Below the pieces are notes generated by a model. That model worked only from the letters and a program-made list of their open reading frames with translations. It searched no databases and was not told where the DNA came from. Made by a program: the position numbers and the translations under genes. From positions 1 through 64,000 of the forward strand of contig JADIMI010000067.1 of NCBI GenBank assembly GCA_017694845.1: a stretch of 64,000 nucleotides of DNA, given 5' to 3'. The first letter of the stretch is position 1; each line of letters starts with the position of its first letter. This DNA is from Candidatus Cryptobacteroides intestinavium. Its GTDB lineage: Bacteria; Bacteroidota; Bacteroidia; Bacteroidales; UBA932. Positions 34,551 through 44,170 of the stretch are shown one piece after another.

Positions 34551-36629
34551 ATGAAGACAAGAACAATACATATGATCACTGCCATTGCATTCATGCTGGC
34601 TGCATCTGTCCGCGTATCTGCCGCCGGATCAGATTCATCCGCGGCCGAGGACATCAACGGCATATTTACCGCTGAATACAGGCAGCCGGGAGTCGCCGAG
34701 GCATTCATTGCCGGAAAAGACTGGTTCCCCCTTCCGGAATACAGCGACAGGAAAGGATGGGCTGAAATCTTCGCCGCAGATTCTGCCGTTACGGTCAGGA
34801 GAGGAGAAAAATACCTTGACTATGAATGGCAGCTCATTCCGGCCACCGCATATCTCGCATTTGAAAGGACTGGAGACCGATATGCAATGGAAAGGCGTCA
34901 GGGAGCCAACAGAGGGGCCTTCATATCGCTGATCCTGGCAGAACTTGCAGAAGGGAAAGGCCGTTTCATAGACCAGATCGCCAACGGGGCCTGGGCTGCA
35001 TCACAGGAAATATCATGGGTCCTGTCCGCACACCAGCCGTCTCAAAGAAGCAACCGTTCCCTGCCTGATTCAAGGGAACATTTCATAGATCTCGCTTCAG
35101 GAAGATACGGCTCCATAATGTCTATCGCCTGGCATTTCTTCCATGAGGAATTCGACAAGCTGGATCCTTCCATATCGTATGCCGCCAAGGAAGCGATCCG
35201 CAGGAATATCCTTATCCCTTATCTGGACGAAAACGAACGTCGTGCCAATCACTGGCTCGGATACGGGAACGGGATGATGAACAACTGGACCCCGTGGTGT
35301 ACCTCCGATGTAATCCTCAGTTTTCTTCTGATCGAAGATGACCAGGAACTGCTGGACAAGGCAATCCGGCAGTCGCTGATGTCGATGGATCGTTTTCTCG
35401 ACTACATCTCCGAAGACGGAGCCTGCGAAGAGGGTCCGGGATACTGGGACGCGGCAGCAGGCAAGATGTATGACTGGCTGCAGATAATGTATGACGCATC
35501 CGATGGCAGGTTCTCCGTATTCGACAATGACAGGATCCGCAGGATGGGGGAATATATCTCCAGATCCTATATAGGGAACGGATATGTCGTCAATTTCGCC
35601 GATGCCGATGCCATCAGGAACGCCCCTAACGAACTGGTATGGAACTACGGGAATGCCGTGGGGAGCAAGGAGATGAAAAATTTCGCCCTGTATTGTCAGG
35701 CTGACAGGAGAACAGGGAAATTCAGGGCTCCCGCAATAACGCTCAACGATTCCTGGAGAGCCATGAATACGCTGAGGTTCAACCCGGCAATGCGTACACA
35801 GATCGATTCCCTCAACGCCCTGCTCCAGACAAAGTCATTGGAAGAAATCCTTTATGACCTCAGGAAAGACGTACCTGCATCGACATGGTATTCCGAGACC
35901 GAACAGTGCTTTATCAGGAATTCCTCACAATGGTTTCTGGGTGCAAAGGGAGGTTTCAACAACGAGAGCCACAATCATAATGATGTCGGTACCTTCATCC
36001 TTTATATAAGGGATATCCCTGTATTCATAGACGCCGGTGTCGGTACTTATACGAAGCAGACGTTCAGCAAGACAGAGCGGTACAAACTATGGTCAATGCA
36101 GTGCGACTGGCACAATCTTCCTATGATCAACGGCATAGCGCAGCCGTTCGGAGGTCAGTGGAAAGCCAGCAATACGCTCTGTAACCTGAAGAAAGGCATT
36201 TTCAGCCTCGATATCGACGGAGCATACCCGGAAGAGGCCGGGTGCACGGACTGGAACAGGAAATACATATTAAGCCAGTCCGGAAAGCCTTCCCTGAAGA
36301 TAACGGACTCATTCTCATTGTCTGAACGCACTGCGGCAGACATAGAACATTTCCTTGTCAAGGGAGAAGTCCTTCTGCCGGGACAGGACTACAAGGGGAA
36401 GGTCATCCCTGAAGGGGAACTGATAATCATATGCGACGGCGACCTTGCCGTGAAAATGACCTATTCCAGAAACCTGAAGGCATCCGTGGACATCAGAGAA
36501 ATGGATGACAGAAGATTTGCAAGGATATGGGGGCCTGTCCTCAGGAGGATAAGCCTGACATCTGATGAAAATGCCCCGATAAAAGGGAAATATGAATTCA
36601 CTATCACGGAAATACGCAATGACAAGTAA
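34551..36629 (+). CDS. Heparinase II/III-family polysaccharide lyase (2)
   Basis: 692 residues with a cleavable signal peptide (to about 26, VSAAG) and no lipobox, so probably periplasmic. The toroid part has MNNWTPWCTSD (N244/N245) and EEGPGYWD (Y298). The C-terminal domain has NNESHNHNDVGTF (H474/H476) and GVGTYTKQTFS, which I associate with the Bacteroides heparinase II/III-like lyases. It probably finishes breakdown of oligosaccharides in the periplasm to unsaturated units for the GH88. The next gene starts inside its last codons. Confidence 0.85.
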   Translation: MKTRTIHMITAIAFMLAASVRVSAAGSDSSAAEDINGIFTAEYRQPGVAEAFIAGKDWFPLPEYSDRKGWAEIFAADSAVTVRRGEKYLDYEWQLIPATAYLAFERTGDRYAMERRQGANRGAFISLILAELAEGKGRFIDQIANGAWAASQEISWVLSAHQPSQRSNRSLPDSREHFIDLASGRYGSIMSIAWHFFHEEFDKLDPSISYAAKEAIRRNILIPYLDENERRANHWLGYGNGMMNNWTPWCTSDVILSFLLIEDDQELLDKAIRQSLMSMDRFLDYISEDGACEEGPGYWDAAAGKMYDWLQIMYDASDGRFSVFDNDRIRRMGEYISRSYIGNGYVVNFADADAIRNAPNELVWNYGNAVGSKEMKNFALYCQADRRTGKFRAPAITLNDSWRAMNTLRFNPAMRTQIDSLNALLQTKSLEEILYDLRKDVPASTWYSETEQCFIRNSSQWFLGAKGGFNNESHNHNDVGTFILYIRDIPVFIDAGVGTYTKQTFSKTERYKLWSMQCDWHNLPMINGIAQPFGGQWKASNTLCNLKKGIFSLDIDGAYPEEAGCTDWNRKYILSQSGKPSLKITDSFSLSERTAADIEHFLVKGEVLLPGQDYKGKVIPEGELIIICDGDLAVKMTYSRNLKASVDIREMDDRRFARIWGPVLRRISLTSDENAPIKGKYEFTITEIRNDK

Positions 36630-38325
36630 AATATCAGCCATACTTGCCTGCACAATCCTGACCACAGCAGCCGGATACTTTACCGGCTGCTGTTCTGATG
36701 CAGGGCACCCTGACATGGACAAGCTCAATGCCAGGGCTGCACAGGAATATCTGGACCCGATCCGCCCTGGATATGAAGGAAGAAATCCATACTGGAACGG
36801 ATTCGCCACGAAATTCATCTATGCACCAGCATTCGATTTCAAGACCATCGATGGCGCCACCGGCTACAGATACACTGCCGAATTCCTCGGGACGGAAATG
36901 ACAGAATCACCACGGTACAGGGCAGATCAGAAAAGCGAAGACCCTGAACCCCGCTGGATTCTCGGAGAAGGGGCTCCGACAGGGGAAAGCTGGACCTTTA
37001 CCGCCGACTCTCCGAATGCCGCTCTCTCGCCTGTATGGAACGACATACATGTGGGGAAGGTCAGGCTGACTGTCGAAGGCATCGGGCCAGACGGAGATGT
37101 CACCGGTATCGCCGGAACGAAAGAATTCCTTCGCGACTTTCCATTCCACGGTCCGTACAACTCGAATGTAAGGCCTTATCTCGAATCCGCCAGAATGGCT
37201 GCGCTGTTCATCCACGGTCTTCCGGCGATACAGAACTGGAAAGATTCCACAGTCCCCGATATGACATACAGGCACAACACATATGCCTGTAAGATTATCG
37301 GGGCGACCATCCAGCTGGAATGTCTTATTGCAAGGATACTTCCCCGGCACAGAGAGGAGGCCGAACTGATAGCATGCAACGCCGCGCAGTTCCTTATCGA
37401 TGAAAGCCAGCCGGAGGGTGCCCCCCTGGCCTGGTTCCCTCCGACATATTACTCGAATCTGATATCTTCGTCACGCGAAGAGAACCAGGGAAAAGCCATG
37501 ACTATGGAAGCCTGCATGGCCGGCAACGGATTCCTGGATCTGTACGACCTCACCGGAGACCGTAAATATATGGAGCAGGCAAGGCGTATCGCAGATACAT
37601 ACAGGACCTTGCAGGCAGAAGATGGATCCATGCCGATCAAGGTGGATTACACGACCGGACAGCCAGTGAACGGCTGCAAGGCAATGCTGACCCCGGTAAT
37701 GGAATATTTCAGCAGGCTGGAACGGCAATACGGCATCACCGACTACAGGGAAAACCTCCGGAAAGCGGAGAAATGGATGGAAGCAATGGCAATGTCGACC
37801 TTCGACATGACAGCCCAGTTTGAAGATATGACTGTACTCGACCAGGCACCATATCAGAACCTGACCAACTGCGCCTCCGCTCCCTACGCATCATGGCTTC
37901 TCAATAAAGAGGAAATATCAGACAGCGACCTTGAAAATGCCATAGACCTCATCCGGTTCAGTGAAGATCAGTTCGTATGCTGGGATGTGCTTCCGGATCC
38001 TGACGGAATCCGGACCATGAGCACACCTTCAGTATATGAGCAGTACGGATACAGAATGCCAATAGACCACAGTTCCGCAGTCGTGGCAAAGGCGATGCTG
38101 GACCTCTATGAAATCACCGGGGACGAACTTGTCCTGGCCAAGGCCAAAGCCCTTGTGGACAACCTCACGGTAGTGCAGAACCCTCTCAACGGACAGATCC
38201 CCACTTCCCTTGACCTGAGGGGAGGTTACAAGAATGAAGGCCGTGGATTCTGGACAAACTGTACATATGCCTCCATTACAGCCTTGCTCAAGATGGCTGA
38301 AATTGAAGAAAGACTCCACAGATAA
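36619..38325 (+). CDS. Unassigned alpha/alpha-fold lipoprotein of PUL1
   Basis: 568 residues if started at 36619 (MTSKISAILACTIL), with a lipobox YFTGC; an ATG at 36592 is possible. A beta-rich N-terminal part (about 40-185; FATKFIYAPAFDF, YRYTAEFLG) is followed by an alpha/alpha toroid (about 190-565) with repeated helix pairs such as MEACMAGNGFLDLYDLTGD and AKAMLDLYEITGD. The toroid resembles GH88/GH105-like or epimerase-like folds, but I cannot name a family or catalytic residues. The position among lyases and GH88 suggests a new type of glycoside hydrolase, lyase or uronate epimerase acting on the same glycan. It overlaps the upstream gene by 11 bp. Confidence 0.75.
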   Translation: MTSKISAILACTILTTAAGYFTGCCSDAGHPDMDKLNARAAQEYLDPIRPGYEGRNPYWNGFATKFIYAPAFDFKTIDGATGYRYTAEFLGTEMTESPRYRADQKSEDPEPRWILGEGAPTGESWTFTADSPNAALSPVWNDIHVGKVRLTVEGIGPDGDVTGIAGTKEFLRDFPFHGPYNSNVRPYLESARMAALFIHGLPAIQNWKDSTVPDMTYRHNTYACKIIGATIQLECLIARILPRHREEAELIACNAAQFLIDESQPEGAPLAWFPPTYYSNLISSSREENQGKAMTMEACMAGNGFLDLYDLTGDRKYMEQARRIADTYRTLQAEDGSMPIKVDYTTGQPVNGCKAMLTPVMEYFSRLERQYGITDYRENLRKAEKWMEAMAMSTFDMTAQFEDMTVLDQAPYQNLTNCASAPYASWLLNKEEISDSDLENAIDLIRFSEDQFVCWDVLPDPDGIRTMSTPSVYEQYGYRMPIDHSSAVVAKAMLDLYEITGDELVLAKAKALVDNLTVVQNPLNGQIPTSLDLRGGYKNEGRGFWTNCTYASITALLKMAEIEERLHR

Positions 38326-38350
38326 TTTCATTTATCCACAGAATCCTACC

Positions 38351-41300
38351 ATGCACAGGGCTGTCATACTGATAATATTCTTCGTACTTGCGGTACAGGT
38401 CCCGGGATATTCCAACAACCCGTACCGCAGATACGATGTAAGAAGCGGCTTGAATGACAACAGCGTAAAGGACATCTGCCAGGATCACAGAGGCTATATA
38501 TGGCTTGCGACCAAAGACGGCTTCTGCAGATTCAACGGCTACAGATTCGACACTTTTGCATCATCGCGTTCCGGTGTCAATCTCAATGTAGATGCCATCT
38601 GTCCGCATTCCGATGGAAACCGGATATGGGCAGGCTGCACCGACAGGCTCATGCTGTTCGACCCTTCTACATCCGAATTGCTGCCGTTGTCAGCCAGAAG
38701 TGATGATGGGCAGAAGATACAGTGCTGTCTGTGTCTGGGATATGATGTAATGGGCGACCTGTGGATAGGTACAGACAACGGCATATTCAGCTGGAATGAA
38801 GACAGGGAAGAATTGAGACACTACAGTCTGGGGAAGGGCGCAAGATACGTGAAGGCTCTGCTCATAGACGATGATGGAAACATATGGGCAGGATCGGATG
38901 CCGGGCTCTACCTGTATGACCGGCTCACGGACCGTTTCAGATCCGCGACTGAAAGGGAGGGACAGTATACGGCAGGACCTGATGGACTGGACATAACCGC
39001 CATTACCCAGATCGGTGACAACAGGCTCGCCGTAGGCACCCAGGACGGCCGCTTCCTTGCATTCGATATAATAAAGAAACAATTTACAGACATAAGCGCA
39101 GGCCGGTCAGGGAGGAATCCCCTATCTGTCAGCAGAATCCATACAATATTCAAAAAGACGGGCAACCAGCTGCTGATAGGATCAGACAGCGGGATGTATA
39201 CCCTTGACCTGAACAACAATGTCTGGGGAGAGACGACAGACATTCTGTCGAAAGAGAGCATCTACAAGTTTTTCCTTGACAGGGAAGGAGGGCTGTGGAT
39301 AGGTACATATTTCTGCGGAGTGAACTATCTCTCCCCAAGACAGAACGAGATACTCTGGTTCTATGACGATGGGACGGAAGAGTCCCTCAACGGCAATGCC
39401 GTCAGCGAATTCTGCGAAGACAGAGATGGCAGGATATGGATTGCCACGGAGAACGGCGGACTGAATCTTTTCGACCCCGTGACAGGAAAAGTGGCCGATT
39501 TCAGCGACAGGAGCTGCAATAACATACACGCCCTTGAAATCGTAGGAGAGACACTGCTTATCGGCACCTTCTCGTACGGGCTCGACTGTATGGATCTCAG
39601 GACGGGGAAGGTCACCAGATACCAGAACATCCCAGGAGACAGCACATCCATCTGCAACAATTACGTATATGCCATCCATAAGGCATCCTCCGGGACTATA
39701 TATGTCGGCACTATGTCAGGACTGTGCACATTCGATCCCGACACCGGAAAATTCTCAAAGATAGACCGCTTCAACAACAAATTCATATATGATATAAACG
39801 AGGACCCTGAAGGTAACATCTGGGTAGCGGGAAAAACAGATGGAATATACGTCCGCTTCCGGGACAGCAAGCAATGGCAACACTTCACACACGACCATGA
39901 CGATCCCGGGTCACCGATGACAGACAGATTCATCAGGATCTATATTGATTCCGCAGGAGACGTATGGTTCTGCAGTGAGGGCGCCGGGATCTGCAGATAT
40001 GTCGGTGACGGCAGGTTCGAGAACTACGGATGCGATGAAGGCCTGCCGGCGGGAATATACTTCGGCATACTGGATGACGGAGTCGGCAACCTCTGGCTGT
40101 CCTCCAACAACGGCATAATAAAATATAATCCAGGGCTGCATTCGTACACAAGATATACTGCCGAAGACGGATTGCAGAGCAATCTGTTCAATTTCAGATC
40201 ATCATATATGGCATCCGACGGGACCTTCTATTTCGGAGGCATCAACGGATTCAACTGCTTCTCCCCTTTCAATATATCTGTAAACAAGATAAAACCAGAC
40301 ATAATAATATCATCTGTCCGTGTAAGGTGGACCGACAGGAACGGATTGAGCACTTATAAGGATCATATTCCGACGAACGAGACGATGAAAGTCTCCAGCA
40401 AGGTCATATCGATATCGATCAACTATGAATGCCTGAGCTACGTGGCGCCAGGGCAGAACAGATATGCATGGAAACTTGACGGACTGAACGATGAATGGAT
40501 CGAAACAGACCAGAATTCCGTATCATTCATGAAGCTGCCTGCCGGAAGATATACCTTCATGCTGAAAGGCTGCAACAACAACGGATACTGGAGCGATTCG
40601 GTCGAGACCCTGAACATAAAGGTACTGCCATCCCCGTTTATGAGCATCTGGGCAAAAGCCGGATACATTATCATATGCCTGGGGCTTGTCTATATGCTGA
40701 TAAAATATCTGCTTATCCGTCAGGAAGAGAAAAGGGACAGGGAACTGTACAAGGCAAAGCTGGATTTCTTCACTCAGATCGCCCACGAAATAAAGACCCC
40801 GGTCACGCTGATAAAGTCACCTCTGGAGCAGATCATCGAAGCAGGGAAATGGGACAGATCCGTAGAAGACAATCTGAACCTTATCCAGAAAAATGCCAAC
40901 AGGCTGCTCGACCTTATCCACCAGCTTCTGGATTTCCGGAAAATAGAAAGCGACGGATATCGTCTGAAATACAGCAGCACAGATGTAACCGCCATCATTC
41001 GTGACACAGTCTCCAGATTCGAGGGCACAGTCAGAAGGAAAGGAAATGCAGACAGGGACGGCCATGTTTTCATAACGATATCATATATCTGTCCTGAAAA
41101 ACACATCCGGATAAATGCAGACAGCGAGGCTCTGACCAAGATATTGAGCAACCTGCTCAGCAATGCCCTCAAATATGCCCGGTCAGAAATCACAGTCTCG
41201 CTTGCCGACATTCATGACAGGACCGGAAGATATATTTCCATAGAGGTAAAAGATGACGGTCCCGGCATCCCTTCAGAAATAAGAGAAAAGGTCTTCGAGC

Positions 41301-42295
41301 CGTTCTTCCAGGGCGCAGCCTATTCAGGAAACGGTTTCGGGATAGGCCTCAGCCTTGTGAAACTGCTGGCCGAAAGGCATGGCGGCAGAGTCAGCATCCA
41401 TGAGAATCCGTCAGGAGGCTGCACCGTAACCGTGACGATACCAGACACGGAACTGCCCGACTCCGCAGGCGGAGAGGAAACAGGCGGCTGTGACAATCCG
41501 GAGGAAGAAAACATAGGGAGACCGGACACAGACACCATAATGATCGTGGAAGACACCGAGGATATGAGGGAATTTCTTGTCAGGAATTTCGAAGACACAT
41601 ACAATGTGGTCGCCGCTGCAGATGGCTCCGAGGCCATGAAGATCCTGGAAAGGAAATCATGTGACCTCATCATCAGCGACATACTTATGCCGGAAATGAA
41701 CGGATTCGAATTCCTGGCCAAGGTCAGGGAAGACAGAATCCTGAACCATATTCCGTTCATCCTCCTTTCCGCCATAGACACATCCGACACGAAAATCCAG
41801 GGACTTGAATCCGGAGCCGATGCGTACATAGAGAAGCCTTTCTCCCTGAACTATCTCAAAGCCACTGTAAAGAGCCTGCTGGACAACAGGAAAAGGATAT
41901 TCGAGCACTTCGCATCGTCTCCTGACATCCAGTACGATGCGGAAGCGATTTCCGCAAATGATGAGAAATGGCTCGAATCCGTGAACAGCATCCTTGAAGA
42001 AAACCTTACCAACAAGGAATTCACTATCGACATACTTGCCGAGCAGCTGAAGACAAGCAGATCCAATATGCAGAGAAAGATCAAGGGACTGACCGGAGTC
42101 GCCCCTTCGGAATACATACGTATCTTCAGACTGAAGACTGCAGCACGGCTGCTTAAGGAAGGATATCGTGTCAATGAAGTATGCTCCCTGACAGGATTTG
42201 ACAACTGGTCATATTTCTCGAAGCGATTCAAGCAGCAGTTTGGATTCTCCCCGAAAGAATTCCTGGCCCAGGACAAGGAGACAAAGGAAAAATGA
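38351..42295 (+). CDS. Hybrid two-component system regulator (HTCS) of PUL1
   Basis: 1314 residues, one-protein sensor and activator. After a signal anchor come repeated Reg_prop propeller blades (GYIWLATKDGFCRFNGY, GDLWIGTDNGIFSW and similar), a Y_Y_Y domain near 695-760, a membrane helix (about 770-785), a histidine kinase (H812 in QIAHEIKTPV; ATP-binding part with DDGPGIP and GFGIGLSLVK), a receiver domain (D1110 in ISDILMPEMNG) and an AraC-type HTH (about 1215-1310). It senses an oligosaccharide in the periplasm and activates PUL genes. As last gene of PUL1 it is the probable regulator of it, with the direct repeats at 22291-22332 as likely target. Confidence 0.95.
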   Translation: MHRAVILIIFFVLAVQVPGYSNNPYRRYDVRSGLNDNSVKDICQDHRGYIWLATKDGFCRFNGYRFDTFASSRSGVNLNVDAICPHSDGNRIWAGCTDRLMLFDPSTSELLPLSARSDDGQKIQCCLCLGYDVMGDLWIGTDNGIFSWNEDREELRHYSLGKGARYVKALLIDDDGNIWAGSDAGLYLYDRLTDRFRSATEREGQYTAGPDGLDITAITQIGDNRLAVGTQDGRFLAFDIIKKQFTDISAGRSGRNPLSVSRIHTIFKKTGNQLLIGSDSGMYTLDLNNNVWGETTDILSKESIYKFFLDREGGLWIGTYFCGVNYLSPRQNEILWFYDDGTEESLNGNAVSEFCEDRDGRIWIATENGGLNLFDPVTGKVADFSDRSCNNIHALEIVGETLLIGTFSYGLDCMDLRTGKVTRYQNIPGDSTSICNNYVYAIHKASSGTIYVGTMSGLCTFDPDTGKFSKIDRFNNKFIYDINEDPEGNIWVAGKTDGIYVRFRDSKQWQHFTHDHDDPGSPMTDRFIRIYIDSAGDVWFCSEGAGICRYVGDGRFENYGCDEGLPAGIYFGILDDGVGNLWLSSNNGIIKYNPGLHSYTRYTAEDGLQSNLFNFRSSYMASDGTFYFGGINGFNCFSPFNISVNKIKPDIIISSVRVRWTDRNGLSTYKDHIPTNETMKVSSKVISISINYECLSYVAPGQNRYAWKLDGLNDEWIETDQNSVSFMKLPAGRYTFMLKGCNNNGYWSDSVETLNIKVLPSPFMSIWAKAGYIIICLGLVYMLIKYLLIRQEEKRDRELYKAKLDFFTQIAHEIKTPVTLIKSPLEQIIEAGKWDRSVEDNLNLIQKNANRLLDLIHQLLDFRKIESDGYRLKYSSTDVTAIIRDTVSRFEGTVRRKGNADRDGHVFITISYICPEKHIRINADSEALTKILSNLLSNALKYARSEITVSLADIHDRTGRYISIEVKDDGPGIPSEIREKVFEPFFQGAAYSGNGFGIGLSLVKLLAERHGGRVSIHENPSGGCTVTVTIPDTELPDSAGGEETGGCDNPEEENIGRPDTDTIMIVEDTEDMREFLVRNFEDTYNVVAAADGSEAMKILERKSCDLIISDILMPEMNGFEFLAKVREDRILNHIPFILLSAIDTSDTKIQGLESGADAYIEKPFSLNYLKATVKSLLDNRKRIFEHFASSPDIQYDAEAISANDEKWLESVNSILEENLTNKEFTIDILAEQLKTSRSNMQRKIKGLTGVAPSEYIRIFRLKTAARLLKEGYRVNEVCSLTGFDNWSYFSKRFKQQFGFSPKEFLAQDKETKEK

Positions 42296-42302
42296 ATATT
42301 GC

Positions 42303-42310
42303 TATATTTG
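42303..42310 (+). promoter_or_regulatory. Candidate -7 box of truB
   Basis: TATATTTG, 16 bp before the ATG at 42327; no -33 element. Weak. Confidence 0.35.
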
Positions 42311-42326
42311 CGCTTTCATTTTGCCT

Positions 42327-43235
42327 ATGGACACACCTTATATCCTTGACAGATCCGTCACCCGTATAGCTCCCGATATCGGAGAATATCCGGGCGGGAT
42401 CGTCATTCCTGTCGACAAGCCGTACAGGTGGACATCAGCCGATGTAATACGGAAGATAAAATATGCCGCCATCCGGCATTTCAGCAAGAAGAACCTCAAG
42501 GTCGGCCACGCCGGGACTCTGGACCCCCTGGCCACAGGTATCCTTATCGTATGCATCGGAAACGCGACAAAGGCGGCCGAATCATTACAGGCGAAAGAAA
42601 AGGAATACATAGCGGGCATCAGCTTCGGAGCCACCACACCTTCCTATGACCTGGAGAAAGATGTAGACAGGCTGTTCCCTTTCTCCCATATATCTGAAGA
42701 CATAATCAGGGAAGCCATAGAACATTTCAAGGGCGAGCAGGAACAGATAGCCCCGCTTTTCTCCGCCAAGTCCGTGGACGGGATCCGGGCCTATGAACTT
42801 GCCCGGAAGCTCTACAGACAAAAGAAAGCCGGAGGAGATACAGACATAGATACAGCGGCAAAGGAACTTCTCCGCACATCCATCATCAATATTCCGGAAA
42901 TAGAACTTCTGGATTTCCGTCCCGGGACCGGCTACGGCAATATGGAGGGAGACTCTCCCGCAAGACCGGACATTCACATATCCGGAAGTCCGGAGGCCGG
43001 TATACGCAGTGCCAGCGACAGGATAAACATAGCCGACACCTCCGCTCTCGGTCTACCTCACGCCGACATACGCATCAGATGCAGTAAAGGCACATACATC
43101 AGGGCCTTCGCAAGGGATCTGGGAGAAGCCCTAGGGTCGGGGGCCCATCTCGACTCGCTCCGCCGGACAGCAAACGGCCCGTTCCATATAGGACAGTCCG
43201 TATCTGTCGACACCGTAATCTCACTGCTCTCCTGA
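42327..43235 (+). CDS. truB: tRNA pseudouridine-55 synthase TruB
   Basis: 302 residues. The start chosen follows a -7 box and gives MDTPYILDRSV; the frame is open further up inside the HTCS gene. TruB motifs are VDKPYRWTSADVI, GHAGTLDPLATGIL (catalytic Asp in GTLDP) and RIRCSKGTYIRAFARDLG near the end. It makes pseudouridine 55 in the T loop of tRNAs. A polar stretch at about 195-235 (PGTGYGNMEGDSPARPD) is an insert compared with E. coli TruB. It ends at the long repeat region. Confidence 0.95.
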   Translation: MDTPYILDRSVTRIAPDIGEYPGGIVIPVDKPYRWTSADVIRKIKYAAIRHFSKKNLKVGHAGTLDPLATGILIVCIGNATKAAESLQAKEKEYIAGISFGATTPSYDLEKDVDRLFPFSHISEDIIREAIEHFKGEQEQIAPLFSAKSVDGIRAYELARKLYRQKKAGGDTDIDTAAKELLRTSIINIPEIELLDFRPGTGYGNMEGDSPARPDIHISGSPEAGIRSASDRINIADTSALGLPHADIRIRCSKGTYIRAFARDLGEALGSGAHLDSLRRTANGPFHIGQSVSVDTVISLLS

Positions 43236-43319
43236 CGACAGGGCACAGCGGACAGAGCCAGAACAGGAGCCTCGCCCTGACCTCCCGATGCCGTACTCAT
43301 CATCCTTAACAACAACACC

Positions 43320-43412
43320 CTGTCATTCTGCGACACCCTGTCGTTCTGAGCGATGGTATCCTGTCGTTCTGAGCGATGGTATCCTGTCGTTCTGAGCGAA
43401 GCGAAGAATCTG
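43320..43412 (-). repeat. CTTCGC/AATGACA repeat with tandem 23-bp duplication
   Basis: Read on the minus strand the element starts CAGATTCTTCGCTTCGC (43412) and continues to GAACGACAGG. The part CCTGTCGTTCTGAGCGATGG with its next three bases is repeated exactly (43337-43359, 43360-43382) before the third, full copy; a fourth, decayed piece is at 43320. Confidence 0.85.
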
Positions 43413-43455
43413 CTCCGAAACCCGTCCGAAACAGCATCCCTTGATATGGGTCCTG

Positions 43456-43491
43456 TGCGCAGAGACGCGGCTCGGTCGACGTCTCTGCGCA
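43456..43491. repeat. Perfect 12-bp inverted repeat
   Basis: TGCGCAGAGACG (43456-43467) and CGTCTCTGCGCA (43480-43491) form a perfect stem with a 12-nt loop. The stem shares GTGCGCAGAG with the lead module of the composite array (minus strand, 43919-43969). Confidence 0.75.
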
Positions 43492-43593
43492 TAAAACAAC
43501 CATTCTCCCCGAGGATATCTGCTTCTCTACATTCCACTTTCGCCTATGCAGGCGGAGACGGCATCCATCATAGCAGAGGCCGAAGGAGGACGG

Positions 43594-43654
43594 GAGATAT
43601 GCGCCGGCGATCCGTGATATACGCTCCCAGTGGCATCATCGGGGTGCATATCTC
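43594..43654 (-). repeat. 61-bp palindromic-end element, copy B-2
   Basis: Ends GAGATATGCGCC and GGTGCATATCTC; exactly 61 bp; shares CTGGGAGCGTATAT (minus strand) with 925-985. Confidence 0.85.
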
Positions 43655-43666
43655 TATGCAAATGTC

Positions 43667-43727
43667 GAGATATGCGCGGCCGACCCTTGGTATACGCCTT
43701 CAGTGGCATCATCAGGGCGCATATCTC
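43667..43727 (-). repeat. 61-bp palindromic-end element, copy B-1
   Basis: Ends GAGATATGCGC and GCGCATATCTC, perfect inverted complements; exactly 61 bp; partner of 852-912. Confidence 0.85.
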
Positions 43728-43761
43728 CTTTGGATTCCCCAACGGTTTCCCGATGTGTGAC

Positions 43762-43832
43762 GGACCGCGAACACGATATTTTCGTATATTCTTGAATGAC
43801 AAAGCATTACGAAAAGACAATGTTCGTGGTCC
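43762..43832 (-). repeat. About 70-bp inverted-end element, copy B-2
   Basis: Ends GGACCGCGAACA (43762-43773) and TGTTCGTGGTCC (43821-43832) are inverted complements with one G:T-type difference; A/T-rich core. Partner of 732-800. Confidence 0.8.
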
Positions 43833-43845
43833 CATCATTTTTAGG

Positions 43846-43918
43846 GGGACCACGAACAAGGCAAATTTATAACATTTTGATTTACTGCAAGATACAAAAT
43901 TTACTTGTTCGCGGTCCC
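43846..43918 (-). repeat. About 70-bp inverted-end element, copy B-1
   Basis: Ends GGGACCACGAACAAG (43846-43860) and CTTGTTCGCGGTCCC (43904-43918), 14 of 15 complementary. Partner of 646-717. Confidence 0.8.
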
Positions 43919-44000
43919 TTCACCGAAGAACGCCTCTGCGCACGGGACATCATTCCGTCCGCGACAACATAGTCAAGAGCACATAGTTTTCCCGTGATCC

Positions 44001-44170
44001 TTGTCGTTCTGAGCGAAGCGAAAAATCTGGTGTGAAAAACCGGAGCCGGGGACTGTTGTAGTGTTTCAGATCCTTCACTCCGCCTCCGGCTGCGTCTATG
44101 GTGACAGAAAACGGCTCCGTCTATGGTGACAAAGGAGCGGAGCCGAATGACAAGGAAACAGTTCCGAATG
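44001..44170. repeat. CTTCGC/AATGACA repeat and a decayed, duplicated stretch
   Basis: TTGTCGTTCTGAGCGAAGCG with AAAAATCTGG (44001-44029) is a minus-strand copy. CAGATCCTTCACTCCGCC (44067) opens a plus-strand copy whose tail is expanded: GTCTATGGTGACA occurs twice and CCGAATGACAA twice up to about 44170. Confidence 0.7.

Larger units (their letters stand above)
43594..43969 (-). repeat. Composite intergenic repeat array, copy B (inverted)
   Basis: Read on the minus strand it has the same five modules in the same order as 595-985: a 51-bp lead module (43969-43919), two elements of about 70 bp (43918-43846, 43832-43762) and two 61-bp elements (43727-43667, 43654-43594). Each element resembles its positional partner in copy A more than its neighbour. 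The two arrays are about 42.6 kb apart and inverted. Confidence 0.9.

Noticed and set aside
36619..38325. Calling this protein a GH88 or GH105 enzyme
   Set aside because: The toroid pattern is similar, but the DNMMN and HDLGF-type catalytic motifs are absent.
43320..43740. Possible CRISPR array
   Set aside because: Repeats differ in type and spacing, units are palindromic elements or tandem duplications without unique spacers, and no cas gene is near.
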